Shown: in pieces, positions 35,815 through 44,458 of the stretch | Layout: each line of letters starts with the position of its first letter | How positions within the stretch are numbered: position 1 is the stretch's first letter | Source of the DNA: Nocardia inohanensis NBRC 100128 | GTDB lineage: Bacteria; Actinomycetota; Actinomycetes; Mycobacteriales; Mycobacteriaceae | Direction of reading: 5' to 3' | Length of the DNA stretch: 64,000 nucleotides | Assembly (NCBI RefSeq): GCF_001612945.1 | Contig: NZ_BDBK01000001.1 | Coordinates: 1-64,000 of the forward strand | Made by a program: the position numbers and the translations under genes | The notes under the pieces: generated by a model | Database searches by the model: none | What the model saw: only the letters and a program-made list of their open reading frames with translations | What the model was told of the DNA's origin: nothing

Positions 35815-37068
35815 ATGGTCGATCGCACGGACGGGCATATCGGTGAGGGAGCGGGGGAGAACGGCGCGGGGGTGAACCGGGGGTCCCCGCCGCACGCGCT
35901 CGCGGTGGCGGACGCGCTGCTGGCGCGCTGCGCCGAGTACCGGTACGAACCCTCGGAGAACGCGGCGGTGTCGGCGCTCGCGCTGGCGGTGGGGGCGAAT
36001 CTGCCGGTGCTGCTGTGGGGTGAGCCGGGGATCGGCAAGACCGCGGCGCTGCTCCAGCTGGGGGCGGGGCTGGGGGTGCGGGTCGAGACGGTGATCGCGA
36101 GTGTGCATGAGCCGTCGGACTTTTCGGGCCTGCCGATCGTCGGCGCGGATCCCACGGTGAACGGTGTCCCGATGGCGCCCCCGGATTGGGCGGTCCGGCT
36201 GGCGCGGGCGGGGCACGGTCTGCTGTTCCTGGACGAGCTGTCCTCCGCGCCGCCCGCGGTCCAGGCCGCGCTGCTGCGCGTGGTGCTGGAGCGGCGGGTC
36301 GGGAGTCTGGAGCTGCCGCCGCCGGTGCGGATCGTGGCCGCGGCGAATCCGGCGGCGAGCGCGGCCGACGGCTGGCATTTGAGTCCGCCGCTGGCGAATC
36401 GCTTCGTGCATCTGGATTGGATGCACGATCCGGCGGTGGTGTCGCGGGGGCTGGCGGGCACCTGGCCGGCGGTGACGGTGCCGCGGGTGGATCCGGCGGC
36501 GGGGCCCTCGGCGGTCGCCCGGGCGCGCGGCCTGGTATCCGGATTCCTTTCCGCGCGACCGGCATTGGCGCATCGGCTGCCGCCCGATACCGAGGACCGG
36601 GGCCGCGCCTGGCCGTCCCCGCGCACCTGGGAGATGGTGGTGCGGCTGCTCGCGTTCGGTTTCGCCGCCGGGGCGGACCGGCACGCGGTCACCCTCGCCG
36701 TCTCCGGTGCGGTCGGGCCGGGCGCGGGCCTGGAGCTGCTCGCGTTCATCGACGAACTGGATCTGCCCGATCCGGAGGCCGTGCTCGCCGATCCGGAGGC
36801 CTTCGCGCTACCGGCCCGCGGCGACCGGCAGCTGGCCTTCCTCACCGCCGTGGTCGCGGCCGTGCAGGGCCGGGTGACCCGGGAGCGCTGGGAGGCGGGC
36901 TGGGAGGTGCTGGGTAAGGCGGTGCACGCGGGTTCGCCGGATGTGGCGGCCCGCGCGGCCTTCGATCTGGCGGCCCTGCGCGCCGGAAAGGATTGGCCCG
37001 CACCGCCGGTGCTCGACGCCTTCATCGAGGTGCTGCGCCTCGCCGGCCGAATGCCGTCCCGGCCGTGA
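35815..37068 (+). CDS. MoxR-type AAA+ ATPase
   Basis: 417 residues. After a Gly-rich N-terminus, an AAA+ core: LLWGEPGIGKTAALLQL as Walker A (about 69-77), HEPSDFSGLPIV, LLFLDELSSAPPAVQAALL as Walker B (about 137) and IVAAANPAASAADG as sensor 1. A C-terminal lid with SPRTWEMVVRLLA follows. Strong ribosome site GGAGGGAGG upstream of ATG 35815. Coupled by GTGA overlap to a VWA protein, the typical MoxR-VWA chaperone pairing. The client protein is unknown. Confidence 0.88.
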   Translation: MVDRTDGHIGEGAGENGAGVNRGSPPHALAVADALLARCAEYRYEPSENAAVSALALAVGANLPVLLWGEPGIGKTAALLQLGAGLGVRVETVIASVHEPSDFSGLPIVGADPTVNGVPMAPPDWAVRLARAGHGLLFLDELSSAPPAVQAALLRVVLERRVGSLELPPPVRIVAAANPAASAADGWHLSPPLANRFVHLDWMHDPAVVSRGLAGTWPAVTVPRVDPAAGPSAVARARGLVSGFLSARPALAHRLPPDTEDRGRAWPSPRTWEMVVRLLAFGFAAGADRHAVTLAVSGAVGPGAGLELLAFIDELDLPDPEAVLADPEAFALPARGDRQLAFLTAVVAAVQGRVTRERWEAGWEVLGKAVHAGSPDVAARAAFDLAALRAGKDWPAPPVLDAFIEVLRLAGRMPSRP

Positions 37069-38330
37069 GCCTCGCGCCCGAGGTGGATCGAACCAAGTTG
37101 CTGGCGGCCCGATTTCGCGCCGCCACCGATCGCCCATATCTGGCCACCGCGCTCTACGCCCTCACCTTCGTGCCCACCGGCCTGGTGCCGACGCTGGCGG
37201 TGGATGCCCGCTGGCGCTGCTATGTGGGACCGGAATTCGTTGCGCGCAACGAGGTTCCGGCGTTGGCGGGCGCTCTCATCCACGAGGTGTCGCATCTGCT
37301 GCGCGCGCATTTCGAACGCGCCGAACGGCTGGCCGAGCCCGCGCATCCGCTGCTGGTGAACATCGCCCAGGATTGCGAGATCAACGACGATCTGGTGGCC
37401 GATGAACTGGTGCTGCCGGCGGGCGCGCTGCTGCCCGCCACCTTCGAGCTGCCCGAGGGACGCATGTTCGAGGAGTACGTGCGATCGATCCGAGCGGAGC
37501 TGGAGCGGCAGTCCGGTTCCGGCGCAGGCGGTTTCGGCGACAACGAGCTGCCGCAGCGGCTGGCGGAGCGCTATGGCTTCGATATCGGCGCTCCACCCGA
37601 CTGCGGTGCGACGCCGGGCGGTCGCGGCTGGGAGGCCGAGGCCGGTCGCGACACGCCCGCCGTCCATCCCGCCGAGGCCGCCGCGCTGCGCAAGACCACC
37701 GCCGAGGCGGTCCGCGCCCACGATCGCACCGCCGGCTCGGTGCCCGAGGGCTGGCGGCGCTGGGCCGATCACACCCTCGAACCGGTTGTCGACTGGCGTA
37801 TCAAACTGGGAGGTGGTCTGCGCGAAGCGATCTCGTGGGCAGGCGGCGCGGTCGACTACACTCGCCGCCGCCCCGCCCGGCGCGGCGCCGCCGTACCCGA
37901 GGTGGTGCTGCCCGCGCTGGCCCGTCCGCTGCCGCGGGTGGCCGTGGTGATCGACACCTCCGCGTCCATGGGCGCCGACGATCTGGCGGTCGCCTTCGCC
38001 GAGATCACCGGCATCCTGCGCGGCGTCGGCCTGGGCGCCGAACGCGTCACGGTACTCACCTGCGATGCCGCCGTGCACACGGTGCGCCGGATCACCCGCA
38101 TCGAGGAGATCGAGTTACGTGGCGGCGGCGGAACGGATCTCACCATCGGCATCGAGGCCGCGCTGCGCCTGCCGCACCGCCCGCAGGTGATCGTGGTGCT
38201 CACCGACGGCTACACCGACTGGCCCACCGCCGCGCCCGGAGCGCGCGTGATCGCCGTCCTCATCGGCGAGTCCCCGCCCGCACCGCCCGCCTGGATCGAA
38301 TCGGTCGAGATCGAAACCCGTTCCGGCTGA
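37065..38330 (+). CDS. VWA-like protein with a metallopeptidase-like domain (DUF2201-like)
   Basis: 421 residues from GTG 37065 (GTGA overlap). The N-terminal domain has ALIHEVSHLLRAHFERA, an HEVSH zinc motif (about 72-76) with a downstream CEINDDL segment. The C-terminal VWA domain starts VAVVIDTSASMGADDLAVA (MIDAS, about 295) with TCDAAVHTV, RGGGGTDLTIG and VIVVLTDGYTDWP. This order, DUF2201 N-terminal then VWA, fits proteins paired with MoxR ATPases. No signal peptide; cytosolic. It may bind metal and act as an adaptor. Confidence 0.87.
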   Translation: MSLAPEVDRTKLLAARFRAATDRPYLATALYALTFVPTGLVPTLAVDARWRCYVGPEFVARNEVPALAGALIHEVSHLLRAHFERAERLAEPAHPLLVNIAQDCEINDDLVADELVLPAGALLPATFELPEGRMFEEYVRSIRAELERQSGSGAGGFGDNELPQRLAERYGFDIGAPPDCGATPGGRGWEAEAGRDTPAVHPAEAAALRKTTAEAVRAHDRTAGSVPEGWRRWADHTLEPVVDWRIKLGGGLREAISWAGGAVDYTRRRPARRGAAVPEVVLPALARPLPRVAVVIDTSASMGADDLAVAFAEITGILRGVGLGAERVTVLTCDAAVHTVRRITRIEEIELRGGGGTDLTIGIEAALRLPHRPQVIVVLTDGYTDWPTAAPGARVIAVLIGESPPAPPAWIESVEIETRSG

Positions 38331-38336
38331 ACGGCA

Positions 38337-38993
38337 TCAGCACAACCACACCACCAGATCGAAATGCGCGTGCGCCATCGCCTCCTGCCACGGCGTCTCC
38401 CCCCGCCGGTTCGGCCGATCCCGATCCGCGCCCGCCGCGATCAGGAACTGCACCACGCCCGCTTTGCCATTGGCGGCCGCCACGTGCAGTGCCGTCCGCC
38501 CCGCCGCATCCGCGTGATCGACCTCGACTCCCGCGTACAGCAGGATCCCCACGATCTCGGCGAACCCGTGCGCGGCCGCGACCCGCAACGACCGCGCCGC
38601 ATTCGCCCGCGGATTCGCCCCCAACCGCAGCAGCGCGCGCACGGTCTCCGAATGCCCTGCCGCACAGGCCACTTCGAGCGGCGTGTAGCCGTCCAGTGCG
38701 GACCGGGTCTCCAGTCCGCCACCGCATCGCAACAGGTCGATCAGCTCCTGGACCGACCCCGGTCCACTGCCGCGCCGGCCGGCCATCACCTCCTGCATGC
38801 GCTGCTGAATCCACTCCTGGTACGCCCCGAAGAGCTGCTCGAAGCACCCGCTCGCCGTCCCGCCGAACGCGACCAGCGCCTGTTCCCGCTCGATCTCGGT
38901 GCTTTCGTGCGCGGGCGCGCACAGTTCGCCGTTCAGATATCCCACCGCGTGCTCCGCGCCCCCGCACCGAACCGATCTCGGCAACAACAACAT
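38337..38993 (-). CDS. Ankyrin-repeat protein
   Basis: 218 residues. Start ATG 38993 has AGGGGAG nine bases upstream; a longer frame reaches 39062. The N-terminal 80 residues (QWIQQRM-like YQEWIQQRMQEVMAG) have no known match. Three to four ankyrin repeats follow: DGYTPLEVACAAGHSETVRALLRLGA, a diverged second copy, AGRTALHVAAANGKAGVVQFLIAAGA and RRGETPWQEAMAHAHFDLV. It mediates protein binding; the partner is unknown. Convergent with the VWA gene (6-base gap). Confidence 0.85.
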   Translation of the reverse strand: MLLLPRSVRCGGAEHAVGYLNGELCAPAHESTEIEREQALVAFGGTASGCFEQLFGAYQEWIQQRMQEVMAGRRGSGPGSVQELIDLLRCGGGLETRSALDGYTPLEVACAAGHSETVRALLRLGANPRANAARSLRVAAAHGFAEIVGILLYAGVEVDHADAAGRTALHVAAANGKAGVVQFLIAAGADRDRPNRRGETPWQEAMAHAHFDLVVWLC

Positions 38994-39158
38994 GGTCTTC
39001 GCTCCCCTGGACCAGAGTTCCGGTATCCATGATCTCTCGTGCGGCGCCGCGCGGGTCATCATCGGACGGGATGCGAAGGGCTGCCCATGAAACCGGGGGC
39101 GGAACGAACTTCCCCCGGAACACGACGTGCTCGGTAGGACTGACGGAAGGGGAATTCG

Positions 39159-40091
39159 ATGAAGAGGTTCGTCGGCATCATCATGGCGGTCGCCGCGCTG
39201 ACCTTGGCGACGGCCTGCCAGGACGACGGAACGACGCAGCCGCCGGGGACGTCGACGACCTCGAGCTCCGCCGGTACCGGCGCGCCGTCATCCGGCGGGT
39301 CCTCGGGCGAGAGTTCCGGTGCGCAGCAGCCACCGGCCACCGCACCCGCCGGTGACAAGGCGCCCGCCACCGCCGGAAACGGCAAATGCGTGGACTTGAA
39401 CTCCGCGGTGGTGACGGCCGCGCTCGGCAAGCTGGGCGCGAATGTCGGCGGCGAAGGCTTCTACGCCGACAGCGGCACCGATGCCGCCGTCGGCTCGTGC
39501 CCGGCCCTGCTCTGGGTGCTCGCCGGCACTCCGCACGGCACCGCCAGCTCACCCTGGCACGTGCTGCTCTTCAACCACTCCGGCTATCTGGGCACCGCCA
39601 CCAAGAAGTCGACCTCCTACACCGCCGTCGTCGGCTCCTCCGATCGCAGCGTCCAGGTCCGATACCGTTGGCTCGCAGGCCAGGACTCCAGCTGCTGCCC
39701 CTCGGGCGGCCCGGTCGTGGTCACCCTGACCCTGGGCTCCGACGATCACACGGTGACCCCGGACCGCGACTTCCCCACCCAGGCAACCGATCCGAGCCCC
39801 GGCAGCACCTCGGTGTGCCCGGTCACCAAAGCCGTACTGCTGGAGGCGTTGAAGGGCACCGACGTCGAGTCGCGGCTGGCCAAGCCGATCGAGCTGGAGG
39901 ACAGCATCAACTGCGCGGGCGATTGGGCCTTGGCGCACAGCGGCACTCACAACAACACCGTCAACCGCGCCCAGGTGCTGTTCCACTATGTCGCGGCCAA
40001 TGGCGGCTGGCGGCCCGTCGACCTCGGCAGTGCCCTGCGCTGCACCGAGCTCGGCGTGCCCGCCGACGTCGCGGACAAGATCTGCCACTGA
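39159..40091 (+). CDS. LppP/LprE-like lipoprotein
   Basis: 310 residues. The signal peptide MKRFVGIIMAVAALTLATAC ends in lipobox LATAC. A Ser/Gly/Pro linker of about 55 residues follows. The next part, CVDLNSAVVTAALGKLGANV to HVLLFNHSGYLGTAT and SVQVRYRWLAGQDSSC, matches mycobacterial LppP/LprE. A second half, CPVTKAVLLEALKGTDVESRL to NTVNRAQVLFHYVAANGGWRPVDLG, resembles a small-molecule-binding or DUF-like domain with its own cysteines. Envelope-anchored, function unknown. GGAAGGGG lies upstream of the ATG. Confidence 0.85.
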   Translation: MKRFVGIIMAVAALTLATACQDDGTTQPPGTSTTSSSAGTGAPSSGGSSGESSGAQQPPATAPAGDKAPATAGNGKCVDLNSAVVTAALGKLGANVGGEGFYADSGTDAAVGSCPALLWVLAGTPHGTASSPWHVLLFNHSGYLGTATKKSTSYTAVVGSSDRSVQVRYRWLAGQDSSCCPSGGPVVVTLTLGSDDHTVTPDRDFPTQATDPSPGSTSVCPVTKAVLLEALKGTDVESRLAKPIELEDSINCAGDWALAHSGTHNNTVNRAQVLFHYVAANGGWRPVDLGSALRCTELGVPADVADKICH

Positions 40092-40095
40092 CCGC

Positions 40096-40935
40096 CTAGG
40101 GCTGGTTCGCGATGTGCTGAATCTCCATCGCGTCGCGAACCGGCAGCAGCCGCGGGCGTTTGGCGATGCGACCGTCACCGGAGGACCGGCCGGTGAGCCG
40201 TCGCCCCAGCCAGGGACCGAGAAAGGTCGCGACCCAGTGCAATTCGGTCCGGATCGTCTCGGCCCTACCCCGGGGTGGCAGGATCGGCCACAACGGCTCG
40301 GTCCAACTACTGTCCGCGCCAGGCAGATTCAATGCCTGGGCGAGAGCGTCCGCGATCCGCTGATGTCCGATCGGACCGGCGTGCAGGCGGTCCCGGCTCC
40401 AGATCCGCGGATCGGTGACGACGGCGTGGTGCGCGGTTTCGGCGACGATCACCCCGTGCCGTGCGGCCGATTCGCGGACGCGCTGATTGAGCGCGTTGAC
40501 CCGTCCGCTGAGCGGCCGGGCCAGCGGCGTGATGCGGGCGATGTCGGGAACGGTCGCCGTGGCCACCACCGCGCCGATCGAGGTCAGCGCGCCGAACATG
40601 GCATCGAGGTGCCCGCCGACCTCATCGGCGTCGAAACCCGGCCGCAGCAGATCGTTGACCCCCGCCATGACGGTGGCCAGATCGGGCCGCAATGCCATTG
40701 CGGCGTCGAGCTGTTCGGCACGCACCTGATGAGCGAGCTTGCCGCGCACCGCGAGGTTCGCATACTGAACGCCGGGGTCGACCGCGGCCAGCTTTTCGGC
40801 GAGCCGGTCGGCCCAGCCGCGTACGCCGGTCAGATCATCGCCGTCGCCCACGCCCTCGGTCTGACTGTCGCCGAGCGCGACGTAGCGGGTGTAAACGCCT
40901 GCGGCGCCGGGCTGATCGGCGGCGGAGTCGCTCAC
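40096..40935 (-). CDS. SGNH/GDSL-type esterase
   Basis: 279 residues. Block I YVALGDSQTEGVGDGDD carries the catalytic Ser in GDSQTEG. Block III is LATVMAGVNDLLRPGFD, with the GxND motif. Block V is SRDRLHAGPIGHQRIADAL, with D-x-x-H. No signal peptide, so cytosolic, as in many actinobacterial SGNH family members. Start GTG 40935 overlaps the SnoaL-like gene stop (GTGA). It may hydrolyse lipid or carbohydrate esters. Confidence 0.9.
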   Translation of the reverse strand: MSDSAADQPGAAGVYTRYVALGDSQTEGVGDGDDLTGVRGWADRLAEKLAAVDPGVQYANLAVRGKLAHQVRAEQLDAAMALRPDLATVMAGVNDLLRPGFDADEVGGHLDAMFGALTSIGAVVATATVPDIARITPLARPLSGRVNALNQRVRESAARHGVIVAETAHHAVVTDPRIWSRDRLHAGPIGHQRIADALAQALNLPGADSSWTEPLWPILPPRGRAETIRTELHWVATFLGPWLGRRLTGRSSGDGRIAKRPRLLPVRDAMEIQHIANQP

Positions 40936-41348
40936 GCCCCGGCCGCCTCGCGCTGAAGTTGTTCGGTGGCTTCGGTTTTGATGCGTTCGAATTGGTCGGC
41001 CATGCGGGCCGCGAGGGCTTGCGCGGCCGAGAGCGGCCGCACCATCACGGTGAATTCGTCGATCTTGCCGTCCGCGTCGAAGTGCAGGAAGTCGCAGCCG
41101 GACAACTGTTTTCCGTCGACGGTGGCCTCGAAGACCAGGGCGTGGTCGCGGCCGCCGGCATCGGCGATCTCCCGGACGTACCGGAAGTCCTCGAATACGC
41201 GGATGACCGCGCGCAGGATGGCCGCGGTGATCGGCTTGCCGGGATACGGCTTGAACGCCACGGGGCTGGTGAACACCACATTGTCGGCCAGCAGGGCCTC
41301 GATGGCCGCCTCGTCACGGGCCTCGACGGCTGCGCGGAAAGGATGCAT
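40932..41348 (-). CDS. SnoaL/NTF2-like protein
   Basis: 138 residues of NTF2-like cone fold: FRAAVEARDEAAIEALLADNVVFTSPVAFKPYPGK, seen in parts AVEARDEAAIEALLA and VVFTSPVAFKPYPG, then VFEDFRYVREIAD, LVFEATVDGKQLSGCDFLHFDADGKI and FTVMVRPLSAAQALAARM. Such folds serve as small-molecule enzymes or binding proteins; the substrate is unknown. GAGAGG lies upstream of ATG 41348. Divergent from padR, which may regulate it. Confidence 0.85.
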   Translation of the reverse strand: MHPFRAAVEARDEAAIEALLADNVVFTSPVAFKPYPGKPITAAILRAVIRVFEDFRYVREIADAGGRDHALVFEATVDGKQLSGCDFLHFDADGKIDEFTVMVRPLSAAQALAARMADQFERIKTEATEQLQREAAGA

Positions 41349-41438
41349 AGTTCACCTCTCGTACTCAATTAGTTGACTATCTGTATCGAACCGTAGCCCT
41401 GCTCGTGAACCATGTCCACCCTCGGTTGGACAAGAAAT

Positions 41439-41448
41439 TGATTAATCA
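41439..41448. promoter_or_regulatory. Palindrome TGATTAATCA upstream of padR
   Basis: A perfect 10-bp palindrome 10 bases upstream of the padR -10 box, in the divergent gap 41349-41470. A related CAATTAGTTG lies nearer the SnoaL-like gene. PadR autoregulation is inferred. Confidence 0.45.
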
Positions 41449-41458
41449 CTCCGGGTGT

Positions 41459-41464
41459 TAGGCT
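41459..41464 (+). promoter_or_regulatory. Leaderless -10 element TAGGCT of padR
   Basis: TAGGCT is followed by six bases and ATG 41471. Confidence 0.5.
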
Positions 41465-41470
41465 GACCGC

Positions 41471-42034
41471 ATGGCGCTACGCAACGCGGTCCTGGCCGCC
41501 CTGCTGGAAGGCGAGGCTTCCGGCTACGACCTGGCGAAGGGCTTCGACGCGTCGGTCGCCAATTTCTGGCTGGCCACCCCGCAGCAGCTCTACAAGGAGC
41601 TCGAACGCATGGCCGCCGACGGTCTCATCGAGACCCGGGTGGTGCAGCAGGAGCGCCGGCCCAACAAGCGGCTGCACGCCATCACCCCGGCCGGCCGGGC
41701 GACGCTGCACGAATTCATTGCCGCCCAGCCCAAACCCACCGCCATCCGCGACGAGCTGATGGTGCAGGTCCAGGCCATGGAAGCCGAGGACGCACCGGCC
41801 GTGCGCGCCACCCTGGCCGGCAAACTGGAGTGGTCGAAGACGAAACTCGCCCGGTACGAACGCTTGCGGGCGCGGCTGCTGGACGGCCGCAGTGAACAGG
41901 CGTACCTGGTCGAGGCCGAACGCATCGGGCCGTATCTGACGTTGTTGCGCGGCATCGCCTTCGAGCAGGAGAACATTCGCTGGGCGGAGTTCGCGCTGTC
42001 GGTCATCGACCGGCGCGCGGCCGCGGGCGGCTAG
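41471..42034 (+). CDS. PadR-family transcriptional regulator
   Basis: 187 residues. The winged helix MALRNAVLAALLEGEASGYDLAKGFDA, seen as LLEGEASGYDLAK, is the PadR N-terminal signature. QQLYKELERMAADGLIETR and NKRLHAITPAGRATLHEFI make up the wing. The C-terminal dimerisation part is the PadR-AphA-like (Vir_act_alpha_C) type with VQAMEAEDAPAVRATLAGKL. It probably represses the divergent SnoaL-GDSL operon. Confidence 0.9.
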   Translation: MALRNAVLAALLEGEASGYDLAKGFDASVANFWLATPQQLYKELERMAADGLIETRVVQQERRPNKRLHAITPAGRATLHEFIAAQPKPTAIRDELMVQVQAMEAEDAPAVRATLAGKLEWSKTKLARYERLRARLLDGRSEQAYLVEAERIGPYLTLLRGIAFEQENIRWAEFALSVIDRRAAAGG

Positions 42035-42081
42035 TGGGACCGGCGCTTTCGGGTTCCGGCCGGTTATGCGAGCATGCGGCG

Positions 42082-42924
42082 ATGGCTGGTGGTACCCGAA
42101 TGTGGCCGGTTGTCGATCTGACCGACCTGCTCGACGCACTCGATCTCACCGATGCCGGCGCGGGCCGTTTCCGCGCCCGCAACGTGACCTCGACGCTGCC
42201 GACGACCCTGGGCAGTCAGACGCTGGCGCAAGCCGTGGTCGCCGCCGAACTCACGGTGCCGCACATGGGCGTGCAATCCCTGCACGGCGTGTTCCCGCGC
42301 GGCGGGCGGGCCGATCGCGAGGTCGAGGTGGAGGTCGAGGTCGTCCAGTCGGGCCGCGCGCTGGCGACCGTGCAGGTCTCGTTCCGTCAGGAGGGCCGCG
42401 AACACGCCCGCGTGCTGGCGATGCTCAGCACCGACGAGCCGGACTTCCTCACTCACGATGCCGATCTGCCCGCCGATGTGCCCGGCCCGGAGGAGTGTGC
42501 GGAACTTCCATGTGCCTTGCTGCCGTGGGAGGTTCGCACGCTCGGCGGGGCCGATGCCCTAGCTCCCGAGCTCGCGGGTCCGCCGTCCTTGGATGTCTGG
42601 ATGCGCTGCGACAAGTCGCCCGACCGCCCCGCCATCGCTCGCGCGCTGCTGGCCCACGCCAGCGAAGCCTTCCTGGGCCCGGTCGCGCTGCGCCCCTATC
42701 CCGAGGCCGAGATCGCCCGCCGCGGCGGCCGTGGAATCTCGGCCATGCTCGCCCAGACGGTCACCATCCATCGCCCGTTCACGCTGCGCGAGTGGCTGCT
42801 GCTGCGCTGCGAGAGCCCGTTCGCCGGTCGCGGCCGCATGTACGGGCGGATCGAGATATTCACGCGGACAGGCGATCTGGTGGCCTCGGCGAACGCGCAC
42901 GGCCTGATGCGCAAATCCGGCTGA
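42082..42924 (+). CDS. Acyl-CoA thioesterase, TesB-like double hotdog
   Basis: 280 residues from ATG 42082 (other starts 42034 and 42103 possible). VDLTDLLDALDLTDAGAGRFRARN matches the TesB N-terminus. GSQTLAQAVVAAELTVPHMGVQSLHGVFPRGGRAD covers the first hotdog, with the G-Q-x-x-A-Q and LHGxFxxxG motifs. LDVWMRCDK and ISAMLAQTVTIHRPF cover the second. It hydrolyses acyl-CoA in the cytosol. Confidence 0.88.
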   Translation: MAGGTRMWPVVDLTDLLDALDLTDAGAGRFRARNVTSTLPTTLGSQTLAQAVVAAELTVPHMGVQSLHGVFPRGGRADREVEVEVEVVQSGRALATVQVSFRQEGREHARVLAMLSTDEPDFLTHDADLPADVPGPEECAELPCALLPWEVRTLGGADALAPELAGPPSLDVWMRCDKSPDRPAIARALLAHASEAFLGPVALRPYPEAEIARRGGRGISAMLAQTVTIHRPFTLREWLLLRCESPFAGRGRMYGRIEIFTRTGDLVASANAHGLMRKSG

Positions 42925-42964
42925 GCTGCCGGCGCCGGCTTGACCTCAACCGCACTCGAGCTTC

Positions 42965-42970
42965 TACGGT
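42965..42970 (+). promoter_or_regulatory. Leaderless promoter, -10 TACGGT with TTGACC
   Basis: TTGACC (42940-42945), 19 bases, TACGGT, seven bases, then ATG 42978. It is one of the few with a -35-like hexamer. Confidence 0.5.
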
Positions 42971-42977
42971 GGGGTGC

Positions 42978-43391
42978 ATGCCATTCACCGAAGTGGAACG
43001 TAAATACCTCGCGGGCCAGCGGCTCGCCCGGCTCGCGACCGTCACCAAGGACAATCGCCCCAATATCGTGGCGGTCGGTTTCCGGCTCAATGCCGACGGG
43101 ACCATCGATATCGGCGGGCCGAACCCGAACGCGCAGCGGTATCGCAATGTGAAGGCCAACGAGTACGTGAGCCTGGTGGTCGACGATATGACCCCGGACG
43201 AGCCGGGCGCGGTCAAGCCGGGCTGGGGGCGCGGCATCGAGATTCGCGGGCGGGCGGAGATCATTACCGTCGAGGACATCCCGGTGGCTCCGGAGTGGTT
43301 CTCGCACGAGATCATCCGCATTCATCCGCAGCGCGTCCACCAGTGGCATCTCGATCCCGCCGACCCGGATGGGGGAGCGCGCAACCTGTAG
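42978..43391 (+). CDS. PPOX-class F420-dependent oxidoreductase-like
   Basis: 137 residues. The split beta-barrel pattern FTEVERKYLAGQRLARLATVTKDNRPNIVAVGF, seen as GQRLARLATVTKDNRPNIV, then NVKANEYVSLVVDDM, RGIEIRGRAEII and HEIIRIHPQRVHQWHLDP, fits actinobacterial PPOX-type F420/FMN proteins. Start ATG 42978 follows a TACGGT promoter (leaderless). Confidence 0.87.
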   Translation: MPFTEVERKYLAGQRLARLATVTKDNRPNIVAVGFRLNADGTIDIGGPNPNAQRYRNVKANEYVSLVVDDMTPDEPGAVKPGWGRGIEIRGRAEIITVEDIPVAPEWFSHEIIRIHPQRVHQWHLDPADPDGGARNL

Positions 43392-43435
43392 CCCGTCGTC
43401 GTGTCGGCCGGGGTTGGCGGGCATCGGGAGGCAGA

Positions 43436-44359
43436 ATGTGGCGCGTGCGGACATTTGCCCGATTGTCGCAAGCTGTCGTCGTCGCTGCGCTGGTCGTCGT
43501 GGTCGGTCAGGGTGTCACCGCCGCGCCGGCGGTGAGCGCCCCGCTGATCCCCCTGCCCTGGGTCGGTTCCGAACCGGAAGGAGTGCGGGCGCCGGGCGCG
43601 GCGCTGGCGGACGGGGTCACCGGCACCATGCTGTGGTCGCGGGAGCTGCATACCCAGGTCCCCATCGCCAGCATCGCGAAGGTGATGACGGCCCTGGTCG
43701 TGATCAATACCGGTGACTTCGACCGGGCGATCACCGTGCCGCCGGAGAGCATCGCCTACTGCGTGCGGAACGACGGCAGCACCGCCGGGCTGTCCGCCGG
43801 TGAGGTGCTGACCACGCGTCAGCTCCTCTACGCCATGATGCTGCCCTCGGGCTGCGACGCCGCGTACACCCTCGCCGAGGCGTTCGGTCCCGGCCAGGAC
43901 GGGTTCATCGGCAAGATGAACGACACCGCCCGTCAGATGGGTTTGGGCGCAACCTATTTCGCCGATCCGAGCGGCCTGCCCGTGCCCGACGACTACGCCA
44001 CCTACTCCACCCCGGCGGACCTGATCACCCTCGGCCTGCGCGCGATGATCCTGCCGGTCTTCCGTGAGGTCGCCGGTGCGCGCAGCTACCACCTGCCCGC
44101 GGGGCCGGCCAATCGCGATCACCTCTGGGAGACCACGAACCAGCTGCTGCACCAATACCCCGGGGCGATCGGCATCAAGACCGGATCCACCGATGCCGCC
44201 GGAGCCTGCCTGCTGTTCGAAACCGTCAGGGCCGGAATTCCATTGATCGGGGTGGTGCTGCACAGCTCCTCCGGCAGCGGTGCGGCCGCCAGGGACGACG
44301 CCGAACGCATGCTCGGCTGGGCCTACGGTCCGATCCTCACGGCACTGCCGGTCGGCTGA
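43436..44359 (+). CDS. D-alanyl-D-alanine carboxypeptidase, secreted
   Basis: 307 residues. An N-terminal signal peptide ends near AAPAVSA. The serine active-site motif IASIAKVMTALVV is SxxK. The second motif is LPSGCDAAYTL, with Cys where SxN normally has Asn. KTGSTDAAGACLLFE is the KTG motif. A C-terminal anchor helix is not visible. It trims peptidoglycan stem peptides. GGGAGGC lies upstream of ATG 43436. Confidence 0.9.
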   Translation: MWRVRTFARLSQAVVVAALVVVVGQGVTAAPAVSAPLIPLPWVGSEPEGVRAPGAALADGVTGTMLWSRELHTQVPIASIAKVMTALVVINTGDFDRAITVPPESIAYCVRNDGSTAGLSAGEVLTTRQLLYAMMLPSGCDAAYTLAEAFGPGQDGFIGKMNDTARQMGLGATYFADPSGLPVPDDYATYSTPADLITLGLRAMILPVFREVAGARSYHLPAGPANRDHLWETTNQLLHQYPGAIGIKTGSTDAAGACLLFETVRAGIPLIGVVLHSSSGSGAAARDDAERMLGWAYGPILTALPVG

Positions 44360-44458
44360 GGCTGCCGGCGGGAGCGCGGGACTCTCGCCGATCCGGGTCC
44401 GGGGGCCGTCGGCTTGCCTATACTGGGCGCCAGCTTGACGACCGTCCAGGAGGAACGT

